From Sorangium aterium (GTDB lineage: Bacteria > Myxococcota_A > Polyangia > Polyangiales > Polyangiaceae), in assembly GCF_028368935.1 (NCBI RefSeq), contig NZ_JAQNDK010000007.1, forward strand, positions 1-64,000: a stretch of 64,000 nucleotides of DNA, in the 5' to 3' direction. A program made the translations under genes and the position numbers. How positions within the stretch are numbered: position 1 is the stretch's first letter; each line of letters begins with the position of its first letter. This document shows positions 49,501-52,431 of the stretch, piece after piece. The notes under the pieces were generated by a model. It was not told the origin of the DNA and did no database searches. It saw only the letters and a list, made by a program, of their open reading frames with translations.

Positions 49501-52431
49501 CGAGTCGTCGGACGGCTCGACGGACGACTCGTCGGACGGCTCGACGGAGGCGCGCGGCGCGGTACCCAGGGTGTCCTCCTCCGGAATATCACGCGGGCCG
49601 ACGAGGTTCTTGATCGCCTCTGTCGGGTTCTCCGTCACGTCGTGCGCGAACTGGTCCGCTCGTTCCTCGAGGGTCCCTTTCCAGTCGTCCCCGAGCTTGC
49701 GCAGGTCGACGGTGCGGGCGTTCTTGCCCTTCTCATCGCCGATCTTGTCTTGCTTGAGACCGCCGACGCTGGAGATGGGGTTTGCGGTCTTCTCGGTGGA
49801 GCGCCAGTTGTGGATGTAGCCGACGGTGCTGGGCGCGCCTGGGCCGGTGGTCTCGATGCCGATCTGGAGCGCGCCCCGCCTCCCCGGCTTGGGCGGGCGG
49901 TAGCCGATGAACACGTGCCCGTGGGCGCCGTCGGGCAGGATGATGTCGCCGTTGAAGTCCTTGAGGCCGAGCCCGCCGATAGCGAGGTTGATGCCGTAGA
50001 GCTCTGTGTCGTCCAGCTTGGACCTGATCGCGGCGTACTGCCCACCCTGCTCCTTGAACTTGTTTTTGCCGAGCGAGACGTGGTGCGTCCCGAAGTCGCG
50101 CTTGAAGACGCCGGCCTTGGGGTTGCCGTTCTCGTCGGTGATGCCGAGGAACTCCGTCAGCGCGTAGGGCGGGCTGCCCTCGGGGATCTGGATGTTGACG
50201 CGGCCGCCGTGCGACAGGAGCTTGGCGACCGGCACGCCCTGGAGCGGGACATGGCTCTTCGAGCCGGCGTCGTAGATCTCGGCGCCGGCCTGGAGCAGGT
50301 GGAAGGTGTTCTTGAGCACCTCGATCGACTGCCGGTACCGGGCGAGGGCCTCGTCCGTCGAGAGCGTCTTGATCTCTGCGAACGTCAAGCTCTCCTTGAG
50401 CGTCCTCGGAGCCAGCACGGCGCCCTGGTCCATGGCGGAGATCACGTCGTCGTTGGGCTCGGTATGCTCGAGCGTCTTGGCCCATTCGTTGGCGATGCCC
50501 TGATCGATCTGCTTCTTGAGCTCGTCCCGCCTCGCCGGGTCGGTCGTGTGCCTCGCCTCCATGGACAGGGCCACCGCCGCCGGAGGCGTGCCCTCGAAGC
50601 GCTTGCCGTCCTCGCCGCCGTTCATCTGGCGCGAGACGTAGCTCGCGAGGACGACCTTGCTCGGCTTGTGCAGCAGGTGGAAGCCGCGGAACTTCTCGGC
50701 GTTGTCGTTCGAAAGGTACTGCTCGATCTGGCCGAGCGGGAGCATGCCGGAGGCGGTGAGCCAGCGCTGTCCCTGAGGGGTCGAGGAGAGCTGCTCGAAG
50801 GCGTTCCACTCGGCTTCGTTGAACAGCGGTCCCTTGGGGAAGCGCTTCCCGATCTGCTTCTTCGCCTGCACGGGATTGGTGGGGAAGCCGCCGCTGGTCA
50901 GCTGGTCGGCGATGCTCGGGATGGCTCGCTTCGCCTTCTTGCGAGTGCCTCTACCCGTCGACGTCCTCCAGTCGGACTTCTTGACGGCCTTGTCCGCGAT
51001 CCATGTCACCTTGCCGTCTTTCGCTGGGTCAGTCGTGGTGGACGAGCCTCCCGGCGGCGGTCCCGAGCGTCCAGGCCCCGGCTGCCGGGAGCCCTGCCCC
51101 GCGGGCGGTGACTTCGAGGTAGAGGAACTGGCGGGCGTCGGCTCCGCCGTGGGAGCGGTTTTTCCGGCGGGGGTGCTCTTCGCGCCGGTTTCGCCCGTCT
51201 TGGGGGAGGTCTGGGCTGACGTTCTGTCCTTTGCGACGGTCTCGTTCGCGGGCGTCTTTCCGGGCACCTCGCCCCCCTTGGGAGCCGTGCTTTCCGGCGT
51301 CGTCGCCGTGGTGTTCCCTTGGGGACCCTTGCCGAGGTCCTGAGATGGCTGGGTGGAGCCCTTGGGGAGGCCGCCATCGGAAGGAGCGGATTGAGGCCTG
51401 ACGGTGGGCTCGGTGGTCTGAGGCTGGGTGGAGCCCTTGGGGAGGCCGCCATCGGAAGCAGCGGAGCGAGGCCTGACGGTGGGCTCGGTGATCTGAGGCT
51501 GGGTGGAGCCCCTGGGGAGGCCGCCATCGGAAGGAGCGGATTGAGGCCTGACGGTGGGCTCGGTGGTCTGAGGCTGGGTGGAGCCCCTGGGGAGGCCGCC
51601 ATCGGAAGGAGCGGATTGAGGCCTGACGGTGGGCTCGGTGGTCTGAGGCTGGGTGGAGCCCCTGGGGAGGCCGCCATCGGAAGGAGCGGATTGAGGCCTG
51701 ACGGTGGGCTCGGTGGTCTGAGGCTGGGTGGAGCCCCTGGGGAGGCCGCCATCGGAAGGAGCGGATTGAGGCCTGACGGTGGGCTCGGTGATCTGAGGCT
51801 GGGTGGAGCCCCTGGGGAGGCCGCCATCGGAAGAGGCGGATTGAGGCCTGACGGTGGGCTCGGTGGTCTGAGGCTGCGTGGAGCCCCTGGGGAGGCCGCC
51901 ATCGGAAGCAGCGGATCGAGGCCTGACGGTGGGCTCGGTGGTCTGAGGCTGCGTGGAGCCCCTGGGGAGGTCGCCATCGGAAGCAGCGGATCGAGGCCTG
52001 ACCGGATCCTGCAGGTTCCCGGCGCTGGAGACCGGCGGTCTCGGCGTCGCGGTGGGTGAGCTTGGTGCGCTGGTGGGTGCTCGACCGACATTGGTGCTAC
52101 TGTTGCCGGTCGTCGTGCTCCCGGAGTGGCTCCCTGACGGATTGTGCGGCGCGGCCGTCGTCGTGGTCGTCGGACCGGGCGAGCTCGTGCGGCTGGTGCT
52201 CTTCCGTGTGACGGGATCCCAGCCGGAGAAGGGGTCTGGCTTCGGGGTCGGGCTGGGGGCTGCGGCCTGGTTCGCGTTACTGGACGCGGCCGCGCTGCTG
52301 GGCAGGCTGCCGGCGTCGGTCGCGGGATGCGCGAAATTGCCCGAGCTCTTTATCTGGACGCGCAGCGCCGATCGGACACCTGTGGATTTCGACGGCGAAG
52401 GGCTGCGCGAGGAGCTGCGCGAGGAGGGCAT
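28582..52431 (-). CDS. Giant 7949-residue modular protein with USP, PIN, nucleotidyltransferase and papain-like modules
   Basis: One unbroken frame of 7950 codons. Approximate order in residues: Ser/Pro-rich N-terminus (1-140); nine 25-residue repeats (140-360); module A1 (474-953); Asp/Glu repeats (1150-1530); A2 (1615-2101); papain-like B1 (2141-2498); A3 (2606-3081); A4 (3155-3629); B2 (3678-4029); C1 with PIN-like and CCA-type nucleotidyltransferase domains (4083-5534); B3 (5598-5948); C2 (6004-7441); USP protease (7454-7764); acidic tail and a B stump (7884-7931). No signal peptide, membrane segment or T1SS repeat is seen. The ATG at 52431 has only a weak ribosome-binding site, but none lies further upstream in frame. 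It is best read as a polymorphic multi-effector polyprotein; delivery and target are inference. No immunity gene was recognised beside it. Confidence 0.88.
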   Translation of the reverse strand: MPSSRSSSRSPSPSKSTGVRSALRVQIKSSGNFAHPATDAGSLPSSAAASSNANQAAAPSPTPKPDPFSGWDPVTRKSTSRTSSPGPTTTTTAAPHNPSGSHSGSTTTGNSSTNVGRAPTSAPSSPTATPRPPVSSAGNLQDPVRPRSAASDGDLPRGSTQPQTTEPTVRPRSAASDGGLPRGSTQPQTTEPTVRPQSASSDGGLPRGSTQPQITEPTVRPQSAPSDGGLPRGSTQPQTTEPTVRPQSAPSDGGLPRGSTQPQTTEPTVRPQSAPSDGGLPRGSTQPQTTEPTVRPQSAPSDGGLPRGSTQPQITEPTVRPRSAASDGGLPKGSTQPQTTEPTVRPQSAPSDGGLPKGSTQPSQDLGKGPQGNTTATTPESTAPKGGEVPGKTPANETVAKDRTSAQTSPKTGETGAKSTPAGKTAPTAEPTPASSSTSKSPPAGQGSRQPGPGRSGPPPGGSSTTTDPAKDGKVTWIADKAVKKSDWRTSTGRGTRKKAKRAIPSIADQLTSGGFPTNPVQAKKQIGKRFPKGPLFNEAEWNAFEQLSSTPQGQRWLTASGMLPLGQIEQYLSNDNAEKFRGFHLLHKPSKVVLASYVSRQMNGGEDGKRFEGTPPAAVALSMEARHTTDPARRDELKKQIDQGIANEWAKTLEHTEPNDDVISAMDQGAVLAPRTLKESLTFAEIKTLSTDEALARYRQSIEVLKNTFHLLQAGAEIYDAGSKSHVPLQGVPVAKLLSHGGRVNIQIPEGSPPYALTEFLGITDENGNPKAGVFKRDFGTHHVSLGKNKFKEQGGQYAAIRSKLDDTELYGINLAIGGLGLKDFNGDIILPDGAHGHVFIGYRPPKPGRRGALQIGIETTGPGAPSTVGYIHNWRSTEKTANPISSVGGLKQDKIGDEKGKNARTVDLRKLGDDWKGTLEERADQFAHDVTENPTEAIKNLVGPRDIPEEDTLGTAPRASVEPSDESSVEPSDDSSDESSDGSDRSERGSRGGDRRDPPGDAASDPERGAQDPGQGGSDQRPRGVEQAPKGNEPREMPGDAPEQMTAKTPEASSPGLEAGTTQSAPGKAPESPGSRLPETTSQPPVRGPGSQATPITTGTKAPVGSPAASAQGSAAASATLSPGTLPSRGDGSVEEVGAEFFRDNAPDAGDEDQSSDDGDEDHSDTDSEHDDSEGERDDDSEDDDSEDDAEGERDDDAEGQRDDDAEGQRDDDSEDDDSEDDDSEDDAEDERDDDAEGERDDDSEGQRDDDSEGQRDDDSEGQRDDDSEGQRDDDSEDDDSEDDAEDERDDDAEGERDDDAEGQRDDDAEGQRDDDSEGQRDDDSEGQRDDDSEDDDSEDDDSEDDSEDDDSEDDAEGQRDDDAEGQRDDDSEGQRDDDAEGQRDDDSEDDAEDERDDDAKGQRDDDAKGQRDDDAKGQRDDDSEGQRDDDSEGQRDDDSEDDDSEDDAEDERDDDAKGQRDDDSEGQRDDDSEGQRDDDSEDDDSEDDAEDERDDDSEGERDDDSEGQRDDDSEDDDSEDDNGDRFGPSQRPQSGREVPSLTPLTPEGGQHARAPRGESPADTPADLLAGYNPALDSGDDAADPQAQLDEIEEEQEPPSERAPDPETSTPVEQVTWIVDKAVKNTIWRTDTGFMSRDQAKHGLSAIQGQLSASGFPPDPTTAKEQLGGRFPRGPLLSDAEWSAFTQLSSTPQGQSWLNASGMLTHEQVEKYLSSDPSDNPERFRGFHKLHKASKVVLASYVSRQMNSGEPGKRFEGTPPAALALSMEARHTTDAARRDELNRLIDQGIIDEWSKTLEHTEPNDDATTAINQGAVLAPKTLLNTLTFTKGKKLSKDEVVKRHGQSLEVLKNIFHLLQEGAEIYDGTAKSHVPLQDVPVAKLLSHGGRVNVQIPAGSAPYALTEHLGITDKNGNPAAGVFKRFVGTHHVSLGDGKFKEQGGQLAALRTKFDDTELYGINLAVGGLGLKDFNGDVILPDGAHGHMFIGYRPPKPGRPGALQIGMETTGPGAPSTVAYPHNWRSTEKTANPISSVGGLKQDKIGDESTKNARTVDLGKLGGNWAKTLKDRADRFERDLAEKGKDALHELLGPRTQPPQELQDGGVGRSGDMLAGAAAPGASPSPAPTTAKGTAQVDPSAHSQGKTLDELLDELEEQSRTWSHPATDKNKQKANQLLTGLLQQQNVSPSIIDRLRELIENPASLSQSAFTNCALTSILYPTLKNDLATTAHLVAAIFTGKPLGRFAIAPGAKAFAQQGSGKGRLSDDLDLLRGVMTGVVPQALGPTPTRPLVNGLKTAKAKSDSLTKVKDREALDRLLLDHLLARGLGEMFGQDALAKLEERSDAANQPGVSTAQGDLLASANSVASIFSSALGANTAVMTASSPSGYDVDRVKETLRRTDQGGFAIATVIDGEALWNAAKNHEASSTTPDAPGNVAPLGEVATIAPHHAPIDGPITDQGDSFIVPIQSWGRTFPVRVKKEDVPKVFAAITHGISLPPPAPSLDASAQVSGKTPPYEQTLSSYGEKGQGLAQPQPPALHADAGLPPPAPSPSRHGIQESLADTLAAYNPASNSGDTAADPQAPTDPIEEEQEPPSESAPDPAASTPIEQVTWIVDKAVRKTLWRTDTGFMSRESAKRGVPAITGPLTSGGFPRDPAQAKEQLGGRFPKGPLLSDAEWSAFQQLSSTPQGQAWLNASGMLTLADIEKYLSSDANDNPERFRGFHQLHKASKVVLASYVSRQMNSGDGGKRFEGTPPAALALSMEARHTTDPTRKAALQQLIDQGIVDEWSRTLEHTDPNDDADTAIGQGAVPEPNKRLFRPQTTLSKEEVVGRHRQSLEVLKNVFHLLQEGAEIYDDSAKSHVPLQDVPVAKLLSHGGRVNVQIPAGSAPYALTELLGITDSNGNPARGVFKRAFGTHHIALGDGKFKEQGGHSAAILAKLDDTELYGINLAVGGLGLKDFNGDVILPDGAHGHMFIGYRPPRPGRQGALQIGIETTGPNAPSTVGYVHNWRSTEKTANPISSVGGLKQDKIGDESTKNARTVDLGKLGSDWANTLKNRADSFEQDLANKGKDALNELVGPRSQPPQELQAPEQPAQGSTRRGPPRDAPEDMLAGYNPASNSGDTAADPQPQTDPFEEEPEPPSESAPDPAASTPIEQVTWIVDKAVKKTLWRTDTGFMSRESAKRGVPAITGPLTSGGFPRDPANAKEQIGKRFPKGPLLSDAEWSAFQQLSSTTQGQAWLNASGMLTHADIEKYLSSDPNDNPERFRGFHQLHKASKVVLASYVSRQMNGGDGGKRFEGTPPAALALSMEARHTTDLERKAELQQLIDQGIVDDWSRTLEHTDPNDDADTAIAQGAVPDPNKRLFRPQGTLSKEEVVGRHRQSLEVLKNVFHLLQEGAEIYDDSAKSHVPLQDVPVAKLLSHGGRVNVQIPAGSAPYALTELLGITDSNGNPARGVFKRAFGTHHIALGDGKFKEQGGHSAAILAKLDDTELYGINLAVGGLGLKDFNGDVILPDGAHGHMFIGYRPPRPGRQGALQIGIETTGPNAPSTVGYVHNWRSTEKTANPISSVGGLKQDKIGDESTKNARTVDLAKLGSDWANTLKNRADSFEQDLANKGKDALNELVGPRSRPPGMLAPADEPAGYNPASSSGDGIANSPTRPPKTTSSAQVQPSTPDQGRSLDELLASLDEQSSAWSGPASDGVRRQAAVSLAGLLGSQNVDSAIVDRLRELIEDPASLAQSTFSNCGLQSALYTVLKGDLATASHLVVALFTGRLLGRLAQAPGAHELGAQQGPGKAALSEDLDILRRVMTGEIPRALGPAPTRPLVNGLKTARAKRDGLMNANDRQRLDRHLLDHLLARGLVELLGKSAVAQHEKRTDAAKQPGVVAVEGDLLLSANSIADLMSDALGADVEIKSGGFSGDDITRINEALKRTDRAGFAVATVSNGKALWEAAKKHRDGATTSHDPARVAPPGEGEATSRHHAAIDGEITADGDAFIVPVQSWGQAFPIRVLKAEMPKLFEVITHGTYPPPHAPANGASTQQRAPARLETGAPSGTTQDPMDPRDELAGMLRNGSGRIAPQPPEPITRETFRDPRDWRRYNENARNWVRSAFDLSPADASALIRRVSPEAAHLILALYDHPGRDQLTFRPMDRFRMWNTTFLRQKLQELNQPAAAPVVGGNALAQPAAAPAVGGNALAQAQGSPAQNQPTSPGSAGGAPGRIDPATVELTPSGLYDALVESVPNERLDEVAGLVVEAIDTQLLPSILDLLPIGLQPAARLAEEIVEKWLAFNPSLLDLPAGDLKEHLAAHTELVLGTLERDKGRRTIGRNIDAEEDSSSDAGSTDEAPPAAVSSHHEGTPPPREGIEGEARETSSDTSSEAEPHVDATPLAATEEENPFADWGEELPEVGDEPQRQSPAFVRRAPVTDAERAIPGWIWEVPHYSDLQTSLLAHIDDGAVQDALTTLLPYGHSRAESLARFLLSGLNRSRTGEELAQAFRNVLDSYKDGERRKIVFDVAEALGAIDSLATTPGIDLAALRDPPPPTSRREEPPRSVAKRGREGRWVTRGELDIINRTIGERAFAGMLARAMDKAKLADTRAIIEHLVRHAEHMADPALSPPLTSTSLVVDSNLVGALLTPYDDLSPAWRHIRDQLDDLIRDQRITDLRLTNVNVGELYQHGDIIGRTFTTSDGREIPWRGVQVDGDRRGRAADYDQGFDALTDRSVGERKGSADRSMIADAFFSTRASAGGAPAVPHFATSDHGILTPLLGFAGIDAARRGETAFRDFVRDNTDGVNTYFRPQLVDREIKAHAILNPETPARAEGAAAAQSPAIGAALLDTPVGTTHRVSDLFDLIRSSGYDVYIVGGAVRDALAGNEPKDVDLKTNMPMSKLEALLSNDSAFTSLSINTVPQLRLITLGNGDDAVDITTADDTSVQGPLDVMADAQKRDFRMNALYLNEYGQVEDPLNGIEDQLLGRLRFVADPGPPAPVEERQRAVVEHLRSAPWNLGRALKFHQRGYKLEPEILHAMRDNAESILSAMKEREAPLLAKSLLLRSTRVKSPDALIELMEDLRFSPGAIRELIPDEIAGRFDDESLAYERDLLPRWRETPDDDASGYPLAAPEMKIDVATGRIYQYRIHAKTPPLQEGQEGEHVIIDVDMSDHNQPGHNAPHYHVYRWRSRDGLSRWDKKKNGLSDTGQPGMPLIDRGVYLGPQPWRFEEGLDSASSDFLDIAEERINEAGIALTRTPDQLDLGGQVKLHPRRLGELHDHGQFGKLLMLVKNLNDGIPWSSRDQATLDLSGSHRGQERLRFKPQLDQVVPFLRDSGIDDPTSIPIFAEEGQMRHDALLRLYDLVSADVRHDLRRPAATFALDGAASFNEFVERFEFYVTSMQDTLDAVDIEERWQEQLEAAEDADAVGDVTLGEGRDLREKLTNAADDLSFESASTAAYHAAKHGADFLTPEELARLSPAERVERYLETAREAVRAASVIEARIDDTGATNVVLWSGATKVIVRVADDGTAHLLTSYAHTGRAGSRAAPAPATPVDPASELGAYRPEVGAGIDEGRTASSQPVEPRAAPSTAPTGAPDEAAQSRGAQGRTLDERIDALDEQSRAWSGPASDGVRQQVAGSLAGLLESLNVDSAIVDRMRELIEDPASLSQSTFSNCGLQSALYTVLKGDLATTSHLVVALFTGRLLGRLAQAPGAHELGAQQGPSKATLSEDLDLVRRAMTGEIQSSSGPAPTRPLVNGLKRAGARRSGLTKAQERQQLDRHLLDHLLARGLVELLGKSAVAQHEKRTDAAKQPGVVAAEGDMLLSANSIATLVSSALGADVEVKSGGFSEDDIARINETLRRTDRAGFAIVTVSNGAALSRAAETYRDGATTPRDPATIAPLGEGDATSRHHLAINGEITADGDAFIVPVQSWGQAFPIRVLKAEMPKLFEVITHGTYPPPHAVANGASTPQRAPARLGTGRPSGTTQDPMDPSNQLAGTLTNGSGGIAPQPPQPITKDTFQDPRDWRRYNENARNWVRSTFDLSPADASALIRTVSPEAAHIMLALHDHPRRNQLRFRPMDRFRMSDERFLQQKLQELKRSAAAPPGGGNASTQAQGSSAQDQPTSPGQPSAAPGTLDAGTVDLTPSGLYEALLERVPPQRLIEVASLAVNTIDAELLPQILDMLPIALPAAARLAEEIVEKWLAFNPSLLHLPIAELQEHLAAHTAFVLDTLKRDQGRSTIGREVDSEESDSSSKDSDSSSKDSDSSSEESDSSSEDGDGSSEDDDSPSEDGDPRTVGDATPPVMDDFFSAFGDELPEMGPTQVETKPKLARREPTTDAERAIPGWIWDVPHYSDLQTSLLNHIDDAAVKAALTTLLPYGHSRAEALARFLLSGLNRSRTGEDLAQAFRNVLDSYKDGERRRIAFDFAEALGAIGPLATTPGIDLATLRDPPPPTSRREESPRSIAKKGREGRWVTRGELDIINRTIGERAFAGMLARAMEKGKIRDIRPTIEQLVRHAERMADPSLSPPLTSTSLVLDTNLVGVLLKSPDELSPAWRHIRDQLDSLIDGQSITDLRLTNVNVGELFEHGDILGRTFTTSDGREIPWRGVRLDRQRRDAMADYNRGFNELTSGSVGEKKGSADRSMIADAFFSDRASEDGAPAVPHFATSDGGILRPLLRFAGIDPDRRGETAFLEFVRRNTDGVNTYFRPRLVGRELTAHAILNQEAPARAEGAQSPPVGASLLDTPVGTTHRVHDMIALIRSSGYDVYIVGGAVRDVLAGNEPRDVDLKTNMPMSRLEAALSDDPLFRSIPIKTVAERRLITLGDGDDAVDITTADDTSVQGPLDVVADAQKRDFRMNALYVDEHGHVEDPLNGIEDVLLGRLRFVADPGPPAPVEERQRAVIEHLRSAPWNLGRALKFHQRGYKLEPEILHTLRDNAESILESMKEHERPLFAKSQLLHSTRVKSPNALIELMEDLRFSPKAIRELIPDEIAGRFDDESLAYERDLLPRWRDTPKDDAEGYPFGAPEMKVDVATGRIYQYRIHAKVPPPEEGQDAEHVIIDVDMSDHNQPGHNAPHYHVYRWRSRDGQSRWDKKKNGFSDTGQPGVPQIDGGFYLGPQPWRFEEGLDSASSGFLGIAEERINEAGIELTNTGGQLDLGGQVRLHPERLRELHDRGRFGKLLMLIKNLNDGIPWSSRDQATLDLSGSHRGQERLRFKPQLDQVVPFLRDSGIDDPTSLPIFAEEGQMRHDALLRLYDLVGADVRQDLRRPAAAFALEGAANFDQFVERFEFFVASMQDNMNGADIEGRWQAQLEAAREAGAVGDATLGQGDTLKARLADAADRLSFESESTAAYHAAKHGADFLTPEELATGMSPTEGMRRYLATARDAVRNAGLIEARTDETGATNVVLWSGATKVVARVKPDGTAHLLTSYVHAGRKATPEAAFTRSTGDGSTSGTPPTPQVTNTGVENIGNSCFLSAGLTMLAHTDAYYNLFAPRVGDNPGTNDARLRAAVHAVLTQIRAGTLVGRDTMARLDTLLTNTRVRNTDTRVLDRTSATTQQDPSEVLFRRLFDAANLDIAGVTLTQTNRTDWTGVALNEHHGTLSDPTSLDNSPVWNRQASDVVLSPSIHGSRTLQQALNAHFSASTVEATAMRGGRAVRGTPSTQIVVAPVNNTPRAITIALQRWNAGNRDGRAIDVPDWLSVNGRWYRLNVVVHHHGATTTAGHYTASTRNAASGQWQHRDDRSVSNADPQAAERRSRGYLFTFERVDNPADWPDATAAAAAARIGAAPAPLPSAPSSSAVVSGDAESDSENEDESDSEDEDDAEFESEDEDDSEDEDDSEDDDPANQLGAYRPVDGASDGTQGPRAPQATAAPPALDAESIPPPIDALVRTLVAKSNAWSSPRTQADKQEAIALVTELLQQLGMDARVVDRAGEQDKDTPDTEHSACTCVR
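28640..28785 (-). other. Truncated fourth B module at the giant protein's C-terminus
   Basis: ALVRTLVAKSNAWSSPRTQ followed by KQEAIALVTELLQQLG and DARVVDRAG aligns with the first ~45 residues of modules B1-B3 (EEQSRTWSHPATDKNKQ, LLTGLLQQQN, IIDRLREL). The rest of the module, including its Cys and His, is missing; the protein ends 15-20 residues later with SACTCVR. It looks like a module cut off by the stop codon. Confidence 0.6.
29140..30070 (-). other. Ubiquitin-specific protease (C19-like) domain
   Basis: About 310 residues. The Cys box is TGVENIGNSCFLSAGLTML (Cys7471, with Asn before it as oxyanion residue), the QQDPSEVLFRRLFD box follows, and the His box is HHHGATTTAGHYTAS (His7721) with HRDDRSVS (Asp7738/7739) and the closing YLFTFERVD strand. 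These match the three USP boxes in order and spacing for a minimal USP. USPs cleave ubiquitin from proteins and are mainly eukaryotic; bacterial cases are mostly effectors of host-associated species. The domain is single-copy in the giant protein and precedes the acidic tail. Confidence 0.82.
30110..34420 (-). repeat. Module C copy 2 (PIN-like + nucleotidyltransferase + RNase-like)
   Basis: Second copy of the ~1440-residue C module. The PIN-like domain (32410-32865) keeps DTN, VNVGE, GSADRSMIADAFF and HFATSDGG acidic positions. The nucleotidyltransferase (about 31795-32210) has YIVGGAVRDVLAGNEPRDVD and RDFRMNALYVDEHGHVEDPL. The C-terminal segment (30140-30390) has AYHAAKHG and a final LLTSYVH. 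It is collinear with copy 1 at high identity, differing mostly in linkers (here with short SSSKDSDS/SSSEDGD acidic repeats near 33590-33720). Confidence 0.8.
34590..35640 (-). repeat. Module B copy 3 (papain-like)
   Basis: About 350 residues: LDERIDALDEQSRAW, the Cys segment QSTFSNCGLQSALYTVLKGD, the helical LLDHLLARGLVELLGKSAVA, and the His segment SRHHLAINGEITADGDAFI with VPVQSWGQAFPIRV. Nearly identical to copy 2, including the flanking linkers. Confidence 0.75.
35830..40185 (-). repeat. Module C copy 1 (PIN-like + nucleotidyltransferase + RNase-like)
   Basis: About 1450 residues. Parts in order: a ~85-residue DPRDWRRYNENARNWVR segment; a helical segment LTPSGLYDALVES; a GWIWEVPHYSDLQTSLL helical block; a PIN-like domain (38120-38575) with VVDSN, VNVGE, GSADRSMIADAFF and HFATSDHG supplying four acidic residues; a class II nucleotidyltransferase (37500-37910) with YIVGGAVRDALAGNEPKDVD, RDFRMNALYLN and a CCA-enzyme-like RALKFHQRGYKLEPEI helix; a His-rich SDHNQPGHNAPHYHVYRW loop; and a C-terminal AYHAAKHG...LLTSYAH segment (35840-36090) resembling toxin RNases of the BECR fold. 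All functional names are inferred from motifs. Confidence 0.8.
40345..41400 (-). repeat. Module B copy 2 (papain-like)
   Basis: About 350 residues, with SLDELLASLDEQSSAW, the Cys segment QSTFSNCGLQSALYTVLKGD, and SRHHAAIDGEITADGDAFI then VPVQSWGQAFPIRV. It shares near-identical sequence with copy 3 and is followed, as there, by a C module. Confidence 0.75.
41545..42968 (-). repeat. Module A copy 4
   Basis: About 475 residues. Starts QVTWIVDKAVKKTLWRTDTG, continues with FRGFHQLHKASKVVLASYVS, RFEGTPPAALALSMEARHTT, FGTHHIALGDGKFKEQGG, GLGLKDFNGDVILPDGAHGH and HNWRSTEKTANPISSVGG, and ends NELVGPRS. It is almost identical to copy 3 over its whole length, so the duplication is recent. The function is unrecognised. 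Confidence 0.8.
43190..44615 (-). repeat. Module A copy 3
   Basis: About 475 residues, near-identical to copy 4 apart from a few substitutions in the first 150 residues. The linker before it contains AAYNPASNSGDTAADPQ and an acidic IEEEQEPPSE segment, as before copies 2 and 4. Confidence 0.8.
44940..46010 (-). repeat. Module B copy 1 (papain-like)
   Basis: About 355 residues and more diverged than copies 2 and 3: TLDELLDELEEQSRTW, Cys2210 in SQSAFTNCALTSILYPTLKN, LLDHLLARGLGEMFGQDALA, then APHHAPIDGPITDQGDSFI and VPIQSWGRTFPVRV. The order N-C near the start and a paired His with a W-rich strand near the end suits a papain-like fold, but no Pfam family was recognised with confidence. Confidence 0.6.
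46130..47590 (-). repeat. Module A copy 2
   Basis: About 485 residues. QVTWIVDKAVKNTIWRTDTG opens it and ELLGPRTQPPQELQDG closes it. All conserved segments of the family are present (RFEGTPPAALALSMEARHTT, FVGTHHVSLGDGKFKEQGG, LPDGAHGHMFIGYRPPKPG). It is intermediate in divergence between copy 1 and copies 3 and 4. Confidence 0.8.
47845..48990. repeat. Asp/Glu-rich 24-bp tandem repeats
   Basis: About 1.1 kb of imperfect 24-bp units encodes DDDSEGQR, DDDAEGQR, DDAEDER and DDDSEDDD variants on the minus strand. The stretch separates module A1 from A2. It is extremely acidic and probably disordered; cation binding or a flexible spacer is possible. The opposite strand is also open and yields a spurious Val/Leu-rich ORF. 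Confidence 0.85.
49575..51010 (-). repeat. Module A copy 1 (most diverged)
   Basis: About 480 residues: VTWIADKAVKKSDWRTSTGR, FRGFHLLHKPSKVVLASYVS, FGTHHVSLGKNKFKEQGG, LPDGAHGHVFIGYRPPKPG, HNWRSTEKTANPISSVGG and LVGPRDIPEED. The conserved core is His/Gly-rich, but I recognise no catalytic signature. It is followed by a low-complexity SVEPSDESS region and the acidic repeats. Confidence 0.8.
51345..52010. repeat. 75-bp tandem repeats (nine units)
   Basis: Nine copies (the last partial) of a 75-bp unit encode RPQSAPSDGGLPRGSTQPQTTEPTV-type 25-residue repeats on the minus strand, near the N-terminus of the giant protein. Copies differ at few positions (RPR/RPQ, AAS/APS/ASS, QTT/QIT). The peptide is Pro/Ser/Thr-rich and likely an extended linker. 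Confidence 0.9.

Noticed and set aside
47833-51111. Plus-strand 1092-codon frame rich in Val/Leu/Ala, looking like a membrane protein
   Set aside because: It is the complement of the Asp/Glu repeats and module A1 of the giant gene. Its VVVALALGV pattern is produced by antisense reading of GAC/TCG-type codons, it has no independent start, and its quality drops outside the repeats.
51345-52010. 75-bp direct repeats as a possible CRISPR array
   Set aside because: Units are contiguous without unique spacers, remain in frame, and encode a Pro-rich peptide; no cas genes are present.
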